From assembly GCA_964423615.1 (NCBI GenBank), contig CAYRFQ010000017.1, positions 1-64,000 on the forward strand: a DNA stretch of 64,000 nt, in the 5' to 3' direction. The DNA is from CAYRFQ01 sp964423615. GTDB lineage: Bacteria; Planctomycetota; Planctomycetia; Gemmatales; Gemmataceae. A program made the translations under genes and the position numbers. Every line of letters begins with the position of its first letter. Position 1 is the stretch's first letter. Shown piece after piece: positions 33,462 to 42,977 of the stretch. The notes under the pieces are model-generated. The model made no database searches. It was not told where the DNA came from and worked only from the letters and a program-made list of their open reading frames with translations.

Positions 33462-34532
33462 TCAATCTCGATCCAGCCCACTCTCCGACTTCACGACCTC
33501 TCGCAACAAGACCGTGGCGTAACACCCGGCAGGCAACTGGAACGAAAGTCGGACGCCTTCGGGTTCGACTTCAAACGAAAGACCTTCCACGTAAACGAGA
33601 TTGTGTCGGCGGGTGCCCAGGGTCAGTTTGCCGAATTGGCCGAAGACATCGGACGTCAGCTGGAAATCGGAGAGAATCGCGGTCTCTCGTTCTGCGGCTT
33701 CGAGTTTTGCGGGATAGGTCTTCTTGCCAAAGATGGGTCCTGAGGTGACGATTTCCCTTGCATCGAATCGTGCTTGCTCGGCTTCGACATCTTCGACGAC
33801 GAACATGCCGCCTACTGGCCACTTGGACATGACGTCTCCTGCCAGGACCTTGCGAAAGAGTCCCTCGTTGAGGCGGTTCGCGAGATAGGCATTGAAGAGG
33901 GCCGATTGGGCGGCCGAGAGGGCTAACCTTTTGAAGAATGAGGTTGGTTTCTTCTTTTGCGATTTGGGTTGCGATTCTCCACGGAGCATGGCAAACCCCG
34001 CGTCCGAAGTTTCTCCATCGTGACCAAATCGTTGTGGTCCGTAAAAGTTGGGCATCCCTTGCCGTTCGATTTCCGCGAGGACGGCAGACACCGTATTCTC
34101 GAGCGGGCCATCAGGAGTCACATCACGAATCAGGACGCGAAACTTGTTGCCGTGGAGGTGGCCCGTCTTGAGCTTATTCGTGTGCCGGTTGACTTGCAGG
34201 ACCTGGATGCCGTCGCCGTCGAGTTCGCCGACTTTCTCTTCGACGGTGACGGGCACAGAAACCATTTGTCGTGTGACGGCGTGGCGGTCCTTAAGGCCGG
34301 CGGTACCCACTTCGCGGGAATCGATGCCGAGTCTCTTGGCGACCTGCTTGACGAAGTAATCGGCACCCATCTCTCGTTTTTCGATCCACAAGAAAAGATG
34401 GTCGCCAGAACCGCAAGGCTCGTAGGCGGGAACTTCTTCGACTTCGAAGTCTTCCGGTTCTTTTTTGATTTGCCCGCCGATGCCAGGCAGTTCGGCTGTC
34501 AACATTGGCGGTCTGAGAAAGTCGGTTGTCAT
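33462..34532 (-). CDS. truD: tRNA pseudouridine synthase TruD
   Basis: A 356-residue protein. The start IKKEPEDFEVEEVPAY is the TruD N-terminal motif and GTAGLKDRHAVTRQMVSVP near 78-96 holds the catalytic Asp. PNFYGPQRFG near 158-167 and ALRS-type LALSAAQSALFNAYLANRL follow in order. It makes pseudouridine 13 in tRNA-Glu. purN follows 24 bp downstream and they probably share a transcript. The DUF447 gene is divergent from it. Confidence 0.94.
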   Translation of the reverse strand: MTTDFLRPPMLTAELPGIGGQIKKEPEDFEVEEVPAYEPCGSGDHLFLWIEKREMGADYFVKQVAKRLGIDSREVGTAGLKDRHAVTRQMVSVPVTVEEKVGELDGDGIQVLQVNRHTNKLKTGHLHGNKFRVLIRDVTPDGPLENTVSAVLAEIERQGMPNFYGPQRFGHDGETSDAGFAMLRGESQPKSQKKKPTSFFKRLALSAAQSALFNAYLANRLNEGLFRKVLAGDVMSKWPVGGMFVVEDVEAEQARFDAREIVTSGPIFGKKTYPAKLEAAERETAILSDFQLTSDVFGQFGKLTLGTRRHNLVYVEGLSFEVEPEGVRLSFQLPAGCYATVLLREVVKSESGLDRD

Positions 34533-34692
34533 GGCCGTGTCGTTGTTTTGCGAGACTGTGGGCCTGGCTACTCAGGTTCAATTCCGAGGTATCAAGCCAA
34601 ACCCAGACGGTGGAAAGTTTGCTCTCTCGTTCGGATACTTGTTATTGTGGAGATCGTGTTCTCGATTTCCAACTTTCAAGATTTGGCCGATT

Positions 34693-35274
34693 ATGATTCT
34701 CGAAGGTATTGTGACGACGTTGGGTCCTGACGAAACGTTCAACATTGCACCGATGGGTCCGACAGTGGATGCAGGGATGGAGCGGTTGTTGTTGCGACCG
34801 TTCCCGACATCCAGGACCTACCAGAACTTGCGGCAACACGGCGAAGGAGTTTTTCACGTCACCGACGATGTGTTCTTGCTGGCGAAGGCTGCCGTTGGGA
34901 CGGTGGCTCCACCACCGTCGACGGTCCCTGCCGAGAAGGTCCGTGGTGTGCTGCTGGCTGACGCCTGCCGCGCGTATGAATTCCGCATCCGTTCCCTCGA
35001 CGACACGCAACAACGCGTCCACATCCAGGCCGACATCCTGCACACTGTTCGTTTCCGGGACTTCTTCGGTTTTAATCGGGCCAAGCATGCTGTCGTTGAG
35101 GCCGCGATCCTTGCCACCCGTGTCGATTTTTTGCCGATCGGTGACGTCCGGTGTCAGTACGCTCGACTCCGAACCATGGTCGAGAAGACGGGGGGAGAAC
35201 AGGAACACGAAGCCTTTCAATATCTCGTCGATTACGTCGAACGAGCTGCAACGCGGAACAACACTCCATCATGA
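34693..35274 (+). CDS. DUF447 family protein (C1 cofactor gene set)
   Basis: A 193-residue DUF447 protein with a flavin-reductase-like split barrel: MILEGIVTTLGPDETFNIAPMGP at the start and CRAYEFRIRSLDDTQQRVHIQADI in the middle. In archaea, methylotrophs and planctomycetes such genes occur with the tetrahydromethanopterin pathway; the exact step is not settled. The start ATG at 34693 has no strong ribosome site, but the upstream frame lacks family sequence. Its stop overlaps the next start as ATGA, so the two are coupled. Confidence 0.88.
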   Translation: MILEGIVTTLGPDETFNIAPMGPTVDAGMERLLLRPFPTSRTYQNLRQHGEGVFHVTDDVFLLAKAAVGTVAPPPSTVPAEKVRGVLLADACRAYEFRIRSLDDTQQRVHIQADILHTVRFRDFFGFNRAKHAVVEAAILATRVDFLPIGDVRCQYARLRTMVEKTGGEQEHEAFQYLVDYVERAATRNNTPS

Positions 35275-36245
35275 TATCTCAAATCCGCACCGCCAGCCGC
35301 CTCCACTTTGGTTTGTTGGCCTTGCCACCAGGCCCGGAAGAACCGTCATCGGAATTGAAACGGTTCTGGGGTGGCATCGGGTTGATGATCGAGCAACCGG
35401 GAATCGAACTCGTCGTCGAACCGTCGGAGGATTGGGCCGCTGTGGGACCATCTTCGGAGCGTGTCCTCGGCTTCGTTGAAGCCTTCCGGAACAGCCATCC
35501 CGAGAACACAGAGTTAGGTCCGTTCCAGTTCCGCGTACGCAAGAGCGCTCCGGAGCACGTTGGATTTGGGACGGGTACGCAACTTGGGCTTGCAACGGCG
35601 CGACTCCTTGCGGAGTATTGCGACGTCGCAGACAAGTCCGCGGTCGCTCTGGCGAAACTCATCGGGAGGGGGCGGCGGTCTGCGATTGGGATTCATGGTT
35701 TTGACGTCGGAGGATTCTTGGTTGAAGGTGGAAAGACGACTTCGGAGAACATTTCCCCGTTGATCGCCCGTTTTGATTTTCCGGACGATTGGCGAGTGAT
35801 TTTGATCTCACCCGGAGAAATCACCCCAATCCACGGAACTCACGAGGTCCAAGTCTTTCAAGAACTCCGGTCGGCCTACAAACAACGAATGCCGACCGAG
35901 GACCTTTGCCGTCTCGTCTTGTTGGGGTTGCTGCCTTCTCTTGGAGAACAAGATTGTCAAGCATTTGGGCAAGCTCTGACGGAATTCAATTATACAGTCG
36001 GAGAGATTTTCGCACGGGTACAAGGCGGGGGTTACGCTCACCCGATGAGTGAAGAAATCGTTCAATTTGTGCAAACTGAGGGAGTTGCCGGAATTGCTCA
36101 GAGTTCCTGGGGGCCAACGATGGCCGCAATCACCGACTCATTGGAAATGGCAGTGTTTCTGAAGCGACGACTCGAAGTCCGTTTTCCGAACCTTTCGAGC
36201 GTTGAAATAACGAAGGCACGCAATCTCGGAGCCGAGATTGCCTAG
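35271..36245 (+). CDS. Beta-ribofuranosylaminobenzene 5'-phosphate synthase
   Basis: A 324-residue GHMP-kinase-fold protein. The N-terminus RTASRLHFGLLAL and the VGFGTGTQLGLATARLLAEY segment near 99-118 match beta-RFAP synthase, with a later GGGYAHPMSEEIV. The enzyme joins 4-hydroxybenzoate (or aminobenzoate) to PRPP at the first committed step of tetrahydromethanopterin biosynthesis. It overlaps the DUF447 gene by four bases. Planctomycetes are known to carry this cofactor pathway, so the pair fits the host. No other pathway gene lies in the window. Confidence 0.92.
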   Translation: MISQIRTASRLHFGLLALPPGPEEPSSELKRFWGGIGLMIEQPGIELVVEPSEDWAAVGPSSERVLGFVEAFRNSHPENTELGPFQFRVRKSAPEHVGFGTGTQLGLATARLLAEYCDVADKSAVALAKLIGRGRRSAIGIHGFDVGGFLVEGGKTTSENISPLIARFDFPDDWRVILISPGEITPIHGTHEVQVFQELRSAYKQRMPTEDLCRLVLLGLLPSLGEQDCQAFGQALTEFNYTVGEIFARVQGGGYAHPMSEEIVQFVQTEGVAGIAQSSWGPTMAAITDSLEMAVFLKRRLEVRFPNLSSVEITKARNLGAEIA

Positions 36246-36304
36246 AGGCGCTCGTTGCGATTTTCTTGGAAGTGACCGTTGGGCTCGAGTGGGACCGGCC
36301 ACGT

Positions 36305-37285
36305 CTACCGCACTTGCTGCATCCACACAGTCAACACCCGTGCGACTTGATCCATTCCCTCGGGAGAACAGTTGGCGGGGGTGTCGCTGAGTTTGTGCCA
36401 GTGGGGGTAGCTGAAGTCGATGATGTCGATGGCCGGGATGCCAACGTTGAGCAATGCCAGATGGTCATCTCGTACGTGGTCGCCAACGGTTTGTTGGAAG
36501 GCCTTACATCCTTGCTGTCGGGCGATATTCCAGATGTTCACGGTAAGTTGTTTGGCTCGGTAGTACGAGTAACCCTCGGCAGGGAATTTGGCATTTTTCC
36601 CCCCGACCATGTCGAGCAAGATGGCACCGATGTAGTCTGGCTTTTGAGCGGGTTTGAGGTCCCGCCATGTCTTGGCGAATGCTTGAGAACCCAGGAAGTA
36701 TTTGTCTGATTTGGGATTGAAGATGTATTCTTCGCCATCGAAGAACACGAAGTCCACGCCCACCTGCAACTTGAGCTTGCGCATGTGGTGGCCCAACTCC
36801 ATCATCAAGGCGACTCCGGAACCACCATCGTTGGCGCTCACGAAGGGCTTGCGCCAGTCGCGTGGGTCCTTCTCTTGGTCGGCAATGGGTCGAGTGTCGT
36901 AGTGGGCGCAGATGATGATCCGCCTTCGGCGTTTGGGGTGCCACGAGACAATCATGTTGGCCATTTCGATCTTTTTCTTTCGGCTCCGTTGCCGTACTCG
37001 GAACTTTTGAAATCCGACCGACGCCCCAAGCGTCTGAAAATGGTTCTGCAATAGCTCTTGTTGCTTGACCATCCCTGGCGTCCCGCTCATTCGCGGACCG
37101 ATGTCGCAAATGCTCTTGAGATATTTCATGACCCGTTTTTGGTCGATCCGAATGGCAGTCTCTGCGCCAACCCGGTTACTCGCAAACCCCGAACCGTCCG
37201 ACTGCCCCCAAGCGTTGGGGCATGCAGAGACGGCGGCGAACAGGACCACGAGTGTCAACGATTTGATCGAATGCAAGGTCGACAA
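36305..37285 (-). CDS. Secreted M28-family peptidase / glutaminyl cyclase-like
   Basis: A 326-residue protein with a signal peptide (SLTLVVLFAAVSACPNAWG). The zinc ligands are in IICAHYDTRP, SANDGGSGVALMMELG and FFDGEEYIF, and the final His in SYPHWHKLSD. The HYDTRP-NDGGSG pairing and the single-metal layout are like secretory glutaminyl-peptide cyclotransferases, so either cyclase or aminopeptidase action is possible. I chose the TTG at 37285 because GGAG lies seven bases upstream and the leader follows at once; longer frames contain no leader. Confidence 0.88.
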   Translation of the reverse strand: MSTLHSIKSLTLVVLFAAVSACPNAWGQSDGSGFASNRVGAETAIRIDQKRVMKYLKSICDIGPRMSGTPGMVKQQELLQNHFQTLGASVGFQKFRVRQRSRKKKIEMANMIVSWHPKRRRRIIICAHYDTRPIADQEKDPRDWRKPFVSANDGGSGVALMMELGHHMRKLKLQVGVDFVFFDGEEYIFNPKSDKYFLGSQAFAKTWRDLKPAQKPDYIGAILLDMVGGKNAKFPAEGYSYYRAKQLTVNIWNIARQQGCKAFQQTVGDHVRDDHLALLNVGIPAIDIIDFSYPHWHKLSDTPANCSPEGMDQVARVLTVWMQQVR

Positions 37286-37771
37286 GGTACGACTCCGGTC
37301 TTTGTCTCTTCGGTTTTGTGGTTTACAAGACCTCGTTCCGGGAAGTAGTAAAGGCCACACTTCGAACTCCTTATAAACTAGAGAGCGGAGAGTGTCCAGA
37401 GCAGCGAAGGTCGAGGGGTGCTTCTCGAGATTGGAGGCACCCTGGAGATTGGAATCGGGGTCGGACGCCAGGTCGAAGTGCCGGTCGACAAGTTTCGTTG
37501 GACGAATAGATGGAGATTGAGTTCGAGTATTTTTGTCTGGAATTGTTGTTTGGACGGAGCACAGGTTTGTAGACCAAAACGACGATCCAAACCGCCCTGG
37601 TGGCTTCCCGGGTATTCCCAAAATGAGACTCGGTTGTCCGGCGTTTCGCAAGGAACAACCAACGTCAGGCGACGTTTTTTTGTGCTCGAACCGTCGAGTT
37701 GGTGGGTCGGAAATACAACGGAGTCTGGGACGGAGTCGATCGTCGATTATTGTTTTCGATCGCAACGCGGC
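37286..37771. other. Intergenic region without a recognised gene
   Basis: These 486 bases lie between two leftward genes. Several short frames overlap on both strands but none has a ribosome site or a family-like sequence. No clear promoter or terminator was seen. Confidence 0.5.
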
Positions 37772-39829
37772 TTAGAACTTCATTCCGAACATCCCACCGA
37801 CCGCTTTTGTGAGCAGTCCGGGCTCTTGATAGTTGCCGGAAACCGAGGACTGCAGCAATTCAAAACTCAGCAGCCCCACGAGGACAAGGACTGCTACGCA
37901 GGGCAACATGAAGACCGTCGGAAGTGGTCCCCAGGGAGCCGCTTCGACCGGTCTTTCGACGACCACTGATTTTGTGGGTGCGGCGGCTTCGTCTTCCTCG
38001 AGGTCGGGGAAGAGGCCTTCTTCCTCGTCGGCGTCGAAGTCTTCGTCGAGTTCGACCTCGTCACCACCACGGATCGTCTCTTCGCCTTCGTCGAATTCGT
38101 CCTCATCGATCGCAACGACCTCGCTTCCGCTTTCCTCGTCGAGGTCGAACTCGCCCATTTCCGAGTCTTCGTCGAGGGCAACAACTTCGGAAGCCGATTC
38201 TTCATCCAGATCGAAGTCGATGCCGTCGTCGAGGTCTACTTCGGAGTGGGAATCGGGGGAAGGAAATTCGCTGTCATCGAGTGCGAGTTCGAATTCGCTG
38301 TCGCCGATGTCGGATATTTCCGACTCATCCAACGACAACTCGAACTCGCTCTCGGGCGAATCGAGATTGGAGGAACTGGGAGCTTCGTCGTCGGCATCGA
38401 TCGTCAACTCAAACTCGCTCGAGGATTCCACCTCGTCCATGCCCAGGGCAGGTCCGTCGGCAGCTGAATCATCCATGTCGAGAGTCAATTCGAATTCACT
38501 CGAAGATTCGTCTTCGAGTCCCGGTCCGCCGATGGAATCATCGATGTCGAGAGTCAATTCGAACTCGCTCGAGGATTCATCTCCCATCGGAGCGTCATCG
38601 GTGTCGAGAGTCAATTCGAATTCGCTCGATCCTTCGTCTGCCGGGCTAGTGGGGGCCTGTCCAAAGTCCGACTCGGAAGGGGCAAGTGAGAACTCGTCAC
38701 TGCCTTCGCTTTCTTGTTCGAGGGAAATGCCACTGTCGAGGGGGTTGTTCAAGGAAATGCCACTTTTGGGCCCACTGGACCCGGTCGACGGTGGTGGGGA
38801 AGCGCCGAGATCGACTGCATCGTCATCGTCATCGATTGGGGCTTCGGGGAGAGACAGTTCGAATTCGCTGCTGTCGGAATCGACGCCTGAGTCGGAGGAG
38901 GACCCCGTCGAGGGCAGACCGAGATCGGTCTCCAATTCGAAGGGCGAACGGGCCGGGCGTGGAGCTGCAGGCGGTTCGGTAGTGAGGTCGTTGTCGAGTT
39001 CGGGCACTTCGAGTTCTTCGGTCACCAATCCTTCCGACTGATCACCTGTGGCGGCTGGACCGCTTTGATCCAACCGAACGTCGCTTTCGCTGGCGCTGGC
39101 GTCGGCGTCACCGTCGAGGGAATTATACTCGTCCGTTCCGGTGATTCGGACGTCGCTATCGGAATCCATGGAAACCAGCCGAACGCCGCTGTCAGGGGCT
39201 GCCGACTCGGAAGTATCGATCGGTCCGGAGGCAGGTCCGGAAATGCCTGTGTCGCTCGTTGTTGTCAGCTCGGAGGCGTCGCTGTGTGCGGGTGTGTCTC
39301 CTAACCGAACGTCGCTGCCTGCATAATCTTGATCGGAGGGAACAAGCCGGACGTCGCTGTCGCTGCCGAGTCTTGGCTCTGTTCGTCCTCCCAGTTCCAC
39401 GGAGGAGTCATCTTGTGGGATGGGGCCAGACTCGGAAGCGTCGGAGGCGTTTGCCACGCCGTCTTGGAAGGCGAGCATCTCGTCACTGGTGTCATCGCCT
39501 TCGAGGGAGAAGGGAAACACCTCGGGGTCGGAGGCTTTGGCTGGCCCTGCGGAGTCTTCGCCTGGGCGTCTAACAGCATTTCCTTCGTCAGAGGGAGAAT
39601 TGTTGGGGTGGCTCGGAGATGTCGGTGTGGATTCGCCGAGGGTCAAATCGGGGTCGCTTGTGAGACCGCGTTTTCGGGCCAATTCTTGGATGTCCGCGAC
39701 TCGGAAACGCCAAGTCCCTCGGTCCTGGAACGAGCGCACTTCGCCTCGGCGTGCGAGCATCTTCAACTCATCGACGCTCATGTTCAAGATTTCAGCAGCT
39801 TCTTCGAGCGTGTAATATCCCTGTGCCAT
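37772..39829 (-). CDS. HTH-start acidic repeat protein with C-terminal TM helix
   Basis: A 685-residue protein. Residues 4-50 are an excisionase/MerR-like DNA-binding motif (YYTLEEAAEILNMSVDELK, RGTWRFRVADIQELARKRG). The next 580 residues are Asp/Glu/Ser-rich low complexity, with repeats of S-S-E-F-E-L-T-L-D-x-D and D-S-D-V-R-L. A hydrophobic helix (VFMLPCVAVLVLVGLLSFELL) lies near the C-terminus. The start ATG at 39829 opens the HTH; the frame extends 48 codons further without family sequence. It looks like a membrane-tethered DNA-binding protein with an acidic spacer. I know similar proteins occur in planctomycetes, but no function. Confidence 0.85.
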   Translation of the reverse strand: MAQGYYTLEEAAEILNMSVDELKMLARRGEVRSFQDRGTWRFRVADIQELARKRGLTSDPDLTLGESTPTSPSHPNNSPSDEGNAVRRPGEDSAGPAKASDPEVFPFSLEGDDTSDEMLAFQDGVANASDASESGPIPQDDSSVELGGRTEPRLGSDSDVRLVPSDQDYAGSDVRLGDTPAHSDASELTTTSDTGISGPASGPIDTSESAAPDSGVRLVSMDSDSDVRITGTDEYNSLDGDADASASESDVRLDQSGPAATGDQSEGLVTEELEVPELDNDLTTEPPAAPRPARSPFELETDLGLPSTGSSSDSGVDSDSSEFELSLPEAPIDDDDDAVDLGASPPPSTGSSGPKSGISLNNPLDSGISLEQESEGSDEFSLAPSESDFGQAPTSPADEGSSEFELTLDTDDAPMGDESSSEFELTLDIDDSIGGPGLEDESSSEFELTLDMDDSAADGPALGMDEVESSSEFELTIDADDEAPSSSNLDSPESEFELSLDESEISDIGDSEFELALDDSEFPSPDSHSEVDLDDGIDFDLDEESASEVVALDEDSEMGEFDLDEESGSEVVAIDEDEFDEGEETIRGGDEVELDEDFDADEEEGLFPDLEEDEAAAPTKSVVVERPVEAAPWGPLPTVFMLPCVAVLVLVGLLSFELLQSSVSGNYQEPGLLTKAVGGMFGMKF

Positions 39830-40207
39830 AGCGTAGATGCCCTTAGCAGTTAGTCTCTCTGAGTCAAGAGTTGAGTAGTAAGATAGAAACGTCAAGAACT
39901 GAGAGAGCTGAAAAACCGTGATAATGCGTCGACACGTTCTCCACAATTTTCTTCCTCGATTGTAAACCAACAAACCCGAAATGCAAGGGCTGGCCCGGTG
40001 TCAATGAAGACCAACCGAGTAAAATATACCGTAGTGGCGGATGAATTGGTTTGCGCTCAGAATGCCAGATTTTTTGGTTGCTCGGGGGCTCGTGTTTCGA
40101 GTTGATGGAGGAACCGGTTGGTTGGTGGCGGTTTGGCGGAAAACGACCCCATGGATTCCCAAAGGGTCGAACGCGAGTCAGCCCGAGTCTATTGACGGAG
40201 ACATCGA
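39830..40207. other. Divergent intergenic region
   Basis: These 378 bases separate the HTH-acidic gene (minus) from rpiA (plus) and must carry both promoters. TTGAC strings are present on the minus strand (around 39861 and 39892) but lack a convincing -10 at the right distance. No gene is visible. Confidence 0.45.
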
Positions 40208-40900
40208 TTGAAAAATTCGGAATATCACGCGTTGGCCATGCGCGTCTTCGAAATGATCCCCCCTCGAAGTCGAATCGGGCTCGGTTCGGGACGAACGACG
40301 TCGGCGTTCATTGAGTATCTGGGGGAACAGGTCCAACGAGGTTTTGTTGTTCGTGGCGTCCCGACGTCGAAAGGCAGTGAGGAATTGGCCAGGTCTTGGG
40401 GCATTCCGATCGATACACTCGAGCCGCAAGAACCATTGGAATTGACGATCGACGGTGCGGACGAAGTGCAGGTGAATACACTTGACGCCATCAAGGGATG
40501 GGGAGCGGCGTTGGTCCGGGAACGGATCGTGGCGGCGGCCTCCAAGAAACAAATTCTCTTGGTGACGAAGGAGAAGTTGGTGAGTCGCCTCGGTGAGAGG
40601 GGCCGGTTGCCCATAGCCGTCATCCCATTCGCGGCTCCGTTGGTGCTCCGGCAGATTCAGGAATTACCGCTGCCGGACGAATGGGTTCCAACCGTTCGCG
40701 GTGATGGGGAGCCGCTCGTCACGGACGACGGCAACTGGATCATCGATTGTGCTACGAAGGGGCTCGATGATTTCCACGAGTTGGATCGGATGCTCCGCGA
40801 GATTCCGGGCGTGGTAGACACAGGGTGCTTTTTGGGGACGGCGTCTGTTGTGCTCGTTGCCGAGGAGGGTGAGGTGAGGGAGTTGCATCGCCCGGAGTGA
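40208..40900 (+). CDS. rpiA: Ribose-5-phosphate isomerase A
   Basis: A 230-residue RpiA. The phosphate-binding GLGSGRTTSAFIEYL near 23-37, GVPTSKGSEELARSWGIP, the catalytic LTIDGADEVQ near 80-89 and the Lys of KGWGAALVRERIVAAASKK are in family order. It interconverts ribose-5- and ribulose-5-phosphate in the pentose phosphate pathway. The start is TTG at 40208, with GGAG seven bases upstream; no ATG gives the full N-terminus. The GGGAAL loop reads WGAAL here, a mild deviation. It stands alone. Confidence 0.93.
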   Translation: MKNSEYHALAMRVFEMIPPRSRIGLGSGRTTSAFIEYLGEQVQRGFVVRGVPTSKGSEELARSWGIPIDTLEPQEPLELTIDGADEVQVNTLDAIKGWGAALVRERIVAAASKKQILLVTKEKLVSRLGERGRLPIAVIPFAAPLVLRQIQELPLPDEWVPTVRGDGEPLVTDDGNWIIDCATKGLDDFHELDRMLREIPGVVDTGCFLGTASVVLVAEEGEVRELHRPE

Positions 40901-41006
40901 CGCGAAAAGAGAGAACAGGAATTAGGGAACAGGGAACAGCAGGAGGAAAGGGCTTTCTCATTCTTTTGCCTTTTGCATGTTGCCTTTTGCCTGTTCCTAG
41001 TTCTCT

Positions 41007-41612
41007 CTACACTTCGTTTTCTGGTCGGTTTTGCTCCGACAGGTCGCCTGTACCTCCTGTCTTTGGTTGCTTTTCCAGGTACAGTTCCAGATACGACCGA
41101 CGTTCGCTCTCTTTCAATTCGAGGGCCTCGGCAAGGTTTGTGAGTGTTCGTTTGGCTGGTTCCAATTGTTCTTCCGGCGCCACGATTTCCAATTCCACGA
41201 ACTGACCGAGTCCTTCGACGTCGTCGAGGCAAATTTCTAGAGCGAAGCCATCGGTTTTCCAGTGGAACAATCGTCTTCGTTTTTGCACCACAGAAACGAA
41301 CTTGTATCCGAGGTGGTCCAGTAACGTGGCGAAAGATTCCGCGTGTTCCGGGCCTTCGATGAGTGGGAGTTCGATTTCGGTGCGTGTCTTGGTCTGGGCG
41401 TCTTTCTTCGGGCCTTTGTAGGTGATGAAATTGCGGTCGCCGATCGAGCGAATCCGGAAGGCCTCGTCGGTCTGTTCGAAGTCACGATCGGGAGCGTTGA
41501 AGTATCGATCGGTGTCGGTGCGAGCTTCTCCGCGGGCGGCTCCGAGTTCCGTCAGTTTCGTTTCGATCGATTCGAGAGATTCCACGGGAAATTTCATTTC
41601 GATTTCGAGCAT
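41007..41612 (-). CDS. CYTH-domain protein (class IV cyclase/triphosphatase-like)
   Basis: A 201-residue CYTH protein. The ExExK signature is at residues 3-7 (EIEMK). Strands with RIRSIGDRNFITYKGPKK, RTEIELPL and CLDDVEGLGQFVELEI follow the tunnel-fold order. The length and VQKRRRLFHWKTDGFALEICLD match the CyaB/archaeal class IV adenylate cyclase branch; the same fold also hydrolyses triphosphates. The start at 41612 has GAGG eight bases upstream. It runs in the direction of pyrC, which ends before it begins in the opposite side of a short gap. Confidence 0.88.
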   Translation of the reverse strand: MLEIEMKFPVESLESIETKLTELGAARGEARTDTDRYFNAPDRDFEQTDEAFRIRSIGDRNFITYKGPKKDAQTKTRTEIELPLIEGPEHAESFATLLDHLGYKFVSVVQKRRRLFHWKTDGFALEICLDDVEGLGQFVELEIVAPEEQLEPAKRTLTNLAEALELKESERRSYLELYLEKQPKTGGTGDLSEQNRPENEV

Positions 41613-41690
41613 AGTGAATTCCTCACACGCCATGGGGCGTTGTTGGAGTGCCCCCGGCGTGTTGTTCGGAGCTCCTCTCTTGTGATCGTA

Positions 41691-42977
41691 TTAGAGCGAG
41701 GTGGCGACGTGTCTAACCTGTCCACTGACGATGGTGAGATGGGCTCGTCCTCGCACGTGCCACTGGTCAAAGGGACTGTTCTTGCTTTTCGATTCGAATT
41801 TGGAGACGTCGATGGTCCATTGGGGTTCGGGGTCGATCAGCGTGATGTCGGCTTCGGCGCGAGCTTTGAGCGTACCTCGTTTGATGCCAAGAATGTTGGC
41901 CGGGGCTGCGGTGAGCTTTTCGATCAACTGAGACCATGTGAGGATCTCGGTACGGATCAATTTGGTGATGCACACTGGAAGGAGGGTTTCGAGTCCGATC
42001 ACCCCAAAGGGAGTGAGGTCGAGTTCTCGCATGGTTTTCTCCGGAGCGAGTGGAGAATGATCGCTCGCGATGACGTCGATCGTGCCGTCTTGTAGTCCCA
42101 GGAGGATGGCTTCCATGTCGGCTTGGGTCCGCAGCGGTGGGGCCATTTTGAAGTTGCTGTTGAGGGATCGCATTTGGGTTTCGGTCAAGGTGAAATGGTG
42201 AGGACAAACTTCTGCAGTGACGCGAACGCCATCGGCCTTGGCTCGGCGAATCAACTCGACGCCTCCGGCCGTCGAGACGTGTAGGATGTGGAGCTTTCCT
42301 CCGGTCAGTCTGGCCAGTTCGATGTCGCGGTAGATCATGACCTCTTCGGCGGCGTGGGGAATGCCTCGGACCCCGAGTCGCATACTTTCGAATCCTTCGT
42401 TCATCACGCCCCTCCGGGTGAGGTTTGTATCTTCGGCGTGGCAAAGAACGGGTGTATCAAACATGCCGCAATACTCAAGAGCGCGGCGCATGACTTCGGC
42501 ACTGGCAATGGGGCAGTCGTGGTCGGTGAAGGCCACAGCGCCTCCTTCGTGGAGTCCGCCCAGTTCGGCGAGTTCTTCGCCCGTGCGTCCCTTCGTAACG
42601 GCACCGATGGGAAATACGTTGGCGTGATTGGCTCGCTCGGCTTGGAGGTAGATGAACTCGGCTGCGGCTTGGGTATCGATGGCCGGGCTTGTGTTGGGCA
42701 TGCACGCTACCGAGGTCACGCCGCCTACCAGAGCAGCCTTACTGCCGGTGAAGATGGTCTCGTCGACGCGGTCGCCGGGTTCTCGCAAATGGACATGCAT
42801 GTCGATCAGCCCAGGGCAGACGATCATTCCTGTGGCGTCGATCGTCTCGGTCGGCTCCATTTGTTCTTCGGGACCGACCTTGTGGACCTTGCTGTCGACG
42901 ACCCAAACGTCGATGACTTCGTCGATCGCTTGTGATGGATCGATGACTCTGCCGTTGGCGATGCGAAGGATGTTCAT
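41691..42977 (-). CDS. pyrC: Dihydroorotase
   Basis: A 428-residue dihydroorotase of the long, bacterial PyrC/PyrX-like amidohydrolase class. The metal pair is in GLIDMHVHLREPG near 59-71, later ligands in HAEDTNL, LHILHVSTAGG, VTAEVCPHHFTL and the catalytic Asp in VIASDHSPLAPEK. All are present, so it should be active and is not a PyrC' pseudo-dihydroorotase. It closes carbamoyl aspartate to dihydroorotate in pyrimidine synthesis. The ATG at 42977 has CAGG eight bases upstream; a GTG one codon earlier is possible. No pyrB lies next to it. Confidence 0.94.
   Translation of the reverse strand: MNILRIANGRVIDPSQAIDEVIDVWVVDSKVHKVGPEEQMEPTETIDATGMIVCPGLIDMHVHLREPGDRVDETIFTGSKAALVGGVTSVACMPNTSPAIDTQAAAEFIYLQAERANHANVFPIGAVTKGRTGEELAELGGLHEGGAVAFTDHDCPIASAEVMRRALEYCGMFDTPVLCHAEDTNLTRRGVMNEGFESMRLGVRGIPHAAEEVMIYRDIELARLTGGKLHILHVSTAGGVELIRRAKADGVRVTAEVCPHHFTLTETQMRSLNSNFKMAPPLRTQADMEAILLGLQDGTIDVIASDHSPLAPEKTMRELDLTPFGVIGLETLLPVCITKLIRTEILTWSQLIEKLTAAPANILGIKRGTLKARAEADITLIDPEPQWTIDVSKFESKSKNSPFDQWHVRGRAHLTIVSGQVRHVATSL

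Noticed and set aside
37833..39041. A 402-residue Ser-rich plus-strand frame
   Set aside because: It is the mirror of the Asp/Glu/Ser repeats of the HTH-acidic gene; the Ser runs come from reading GAC/GAG/TCG repeats backward.
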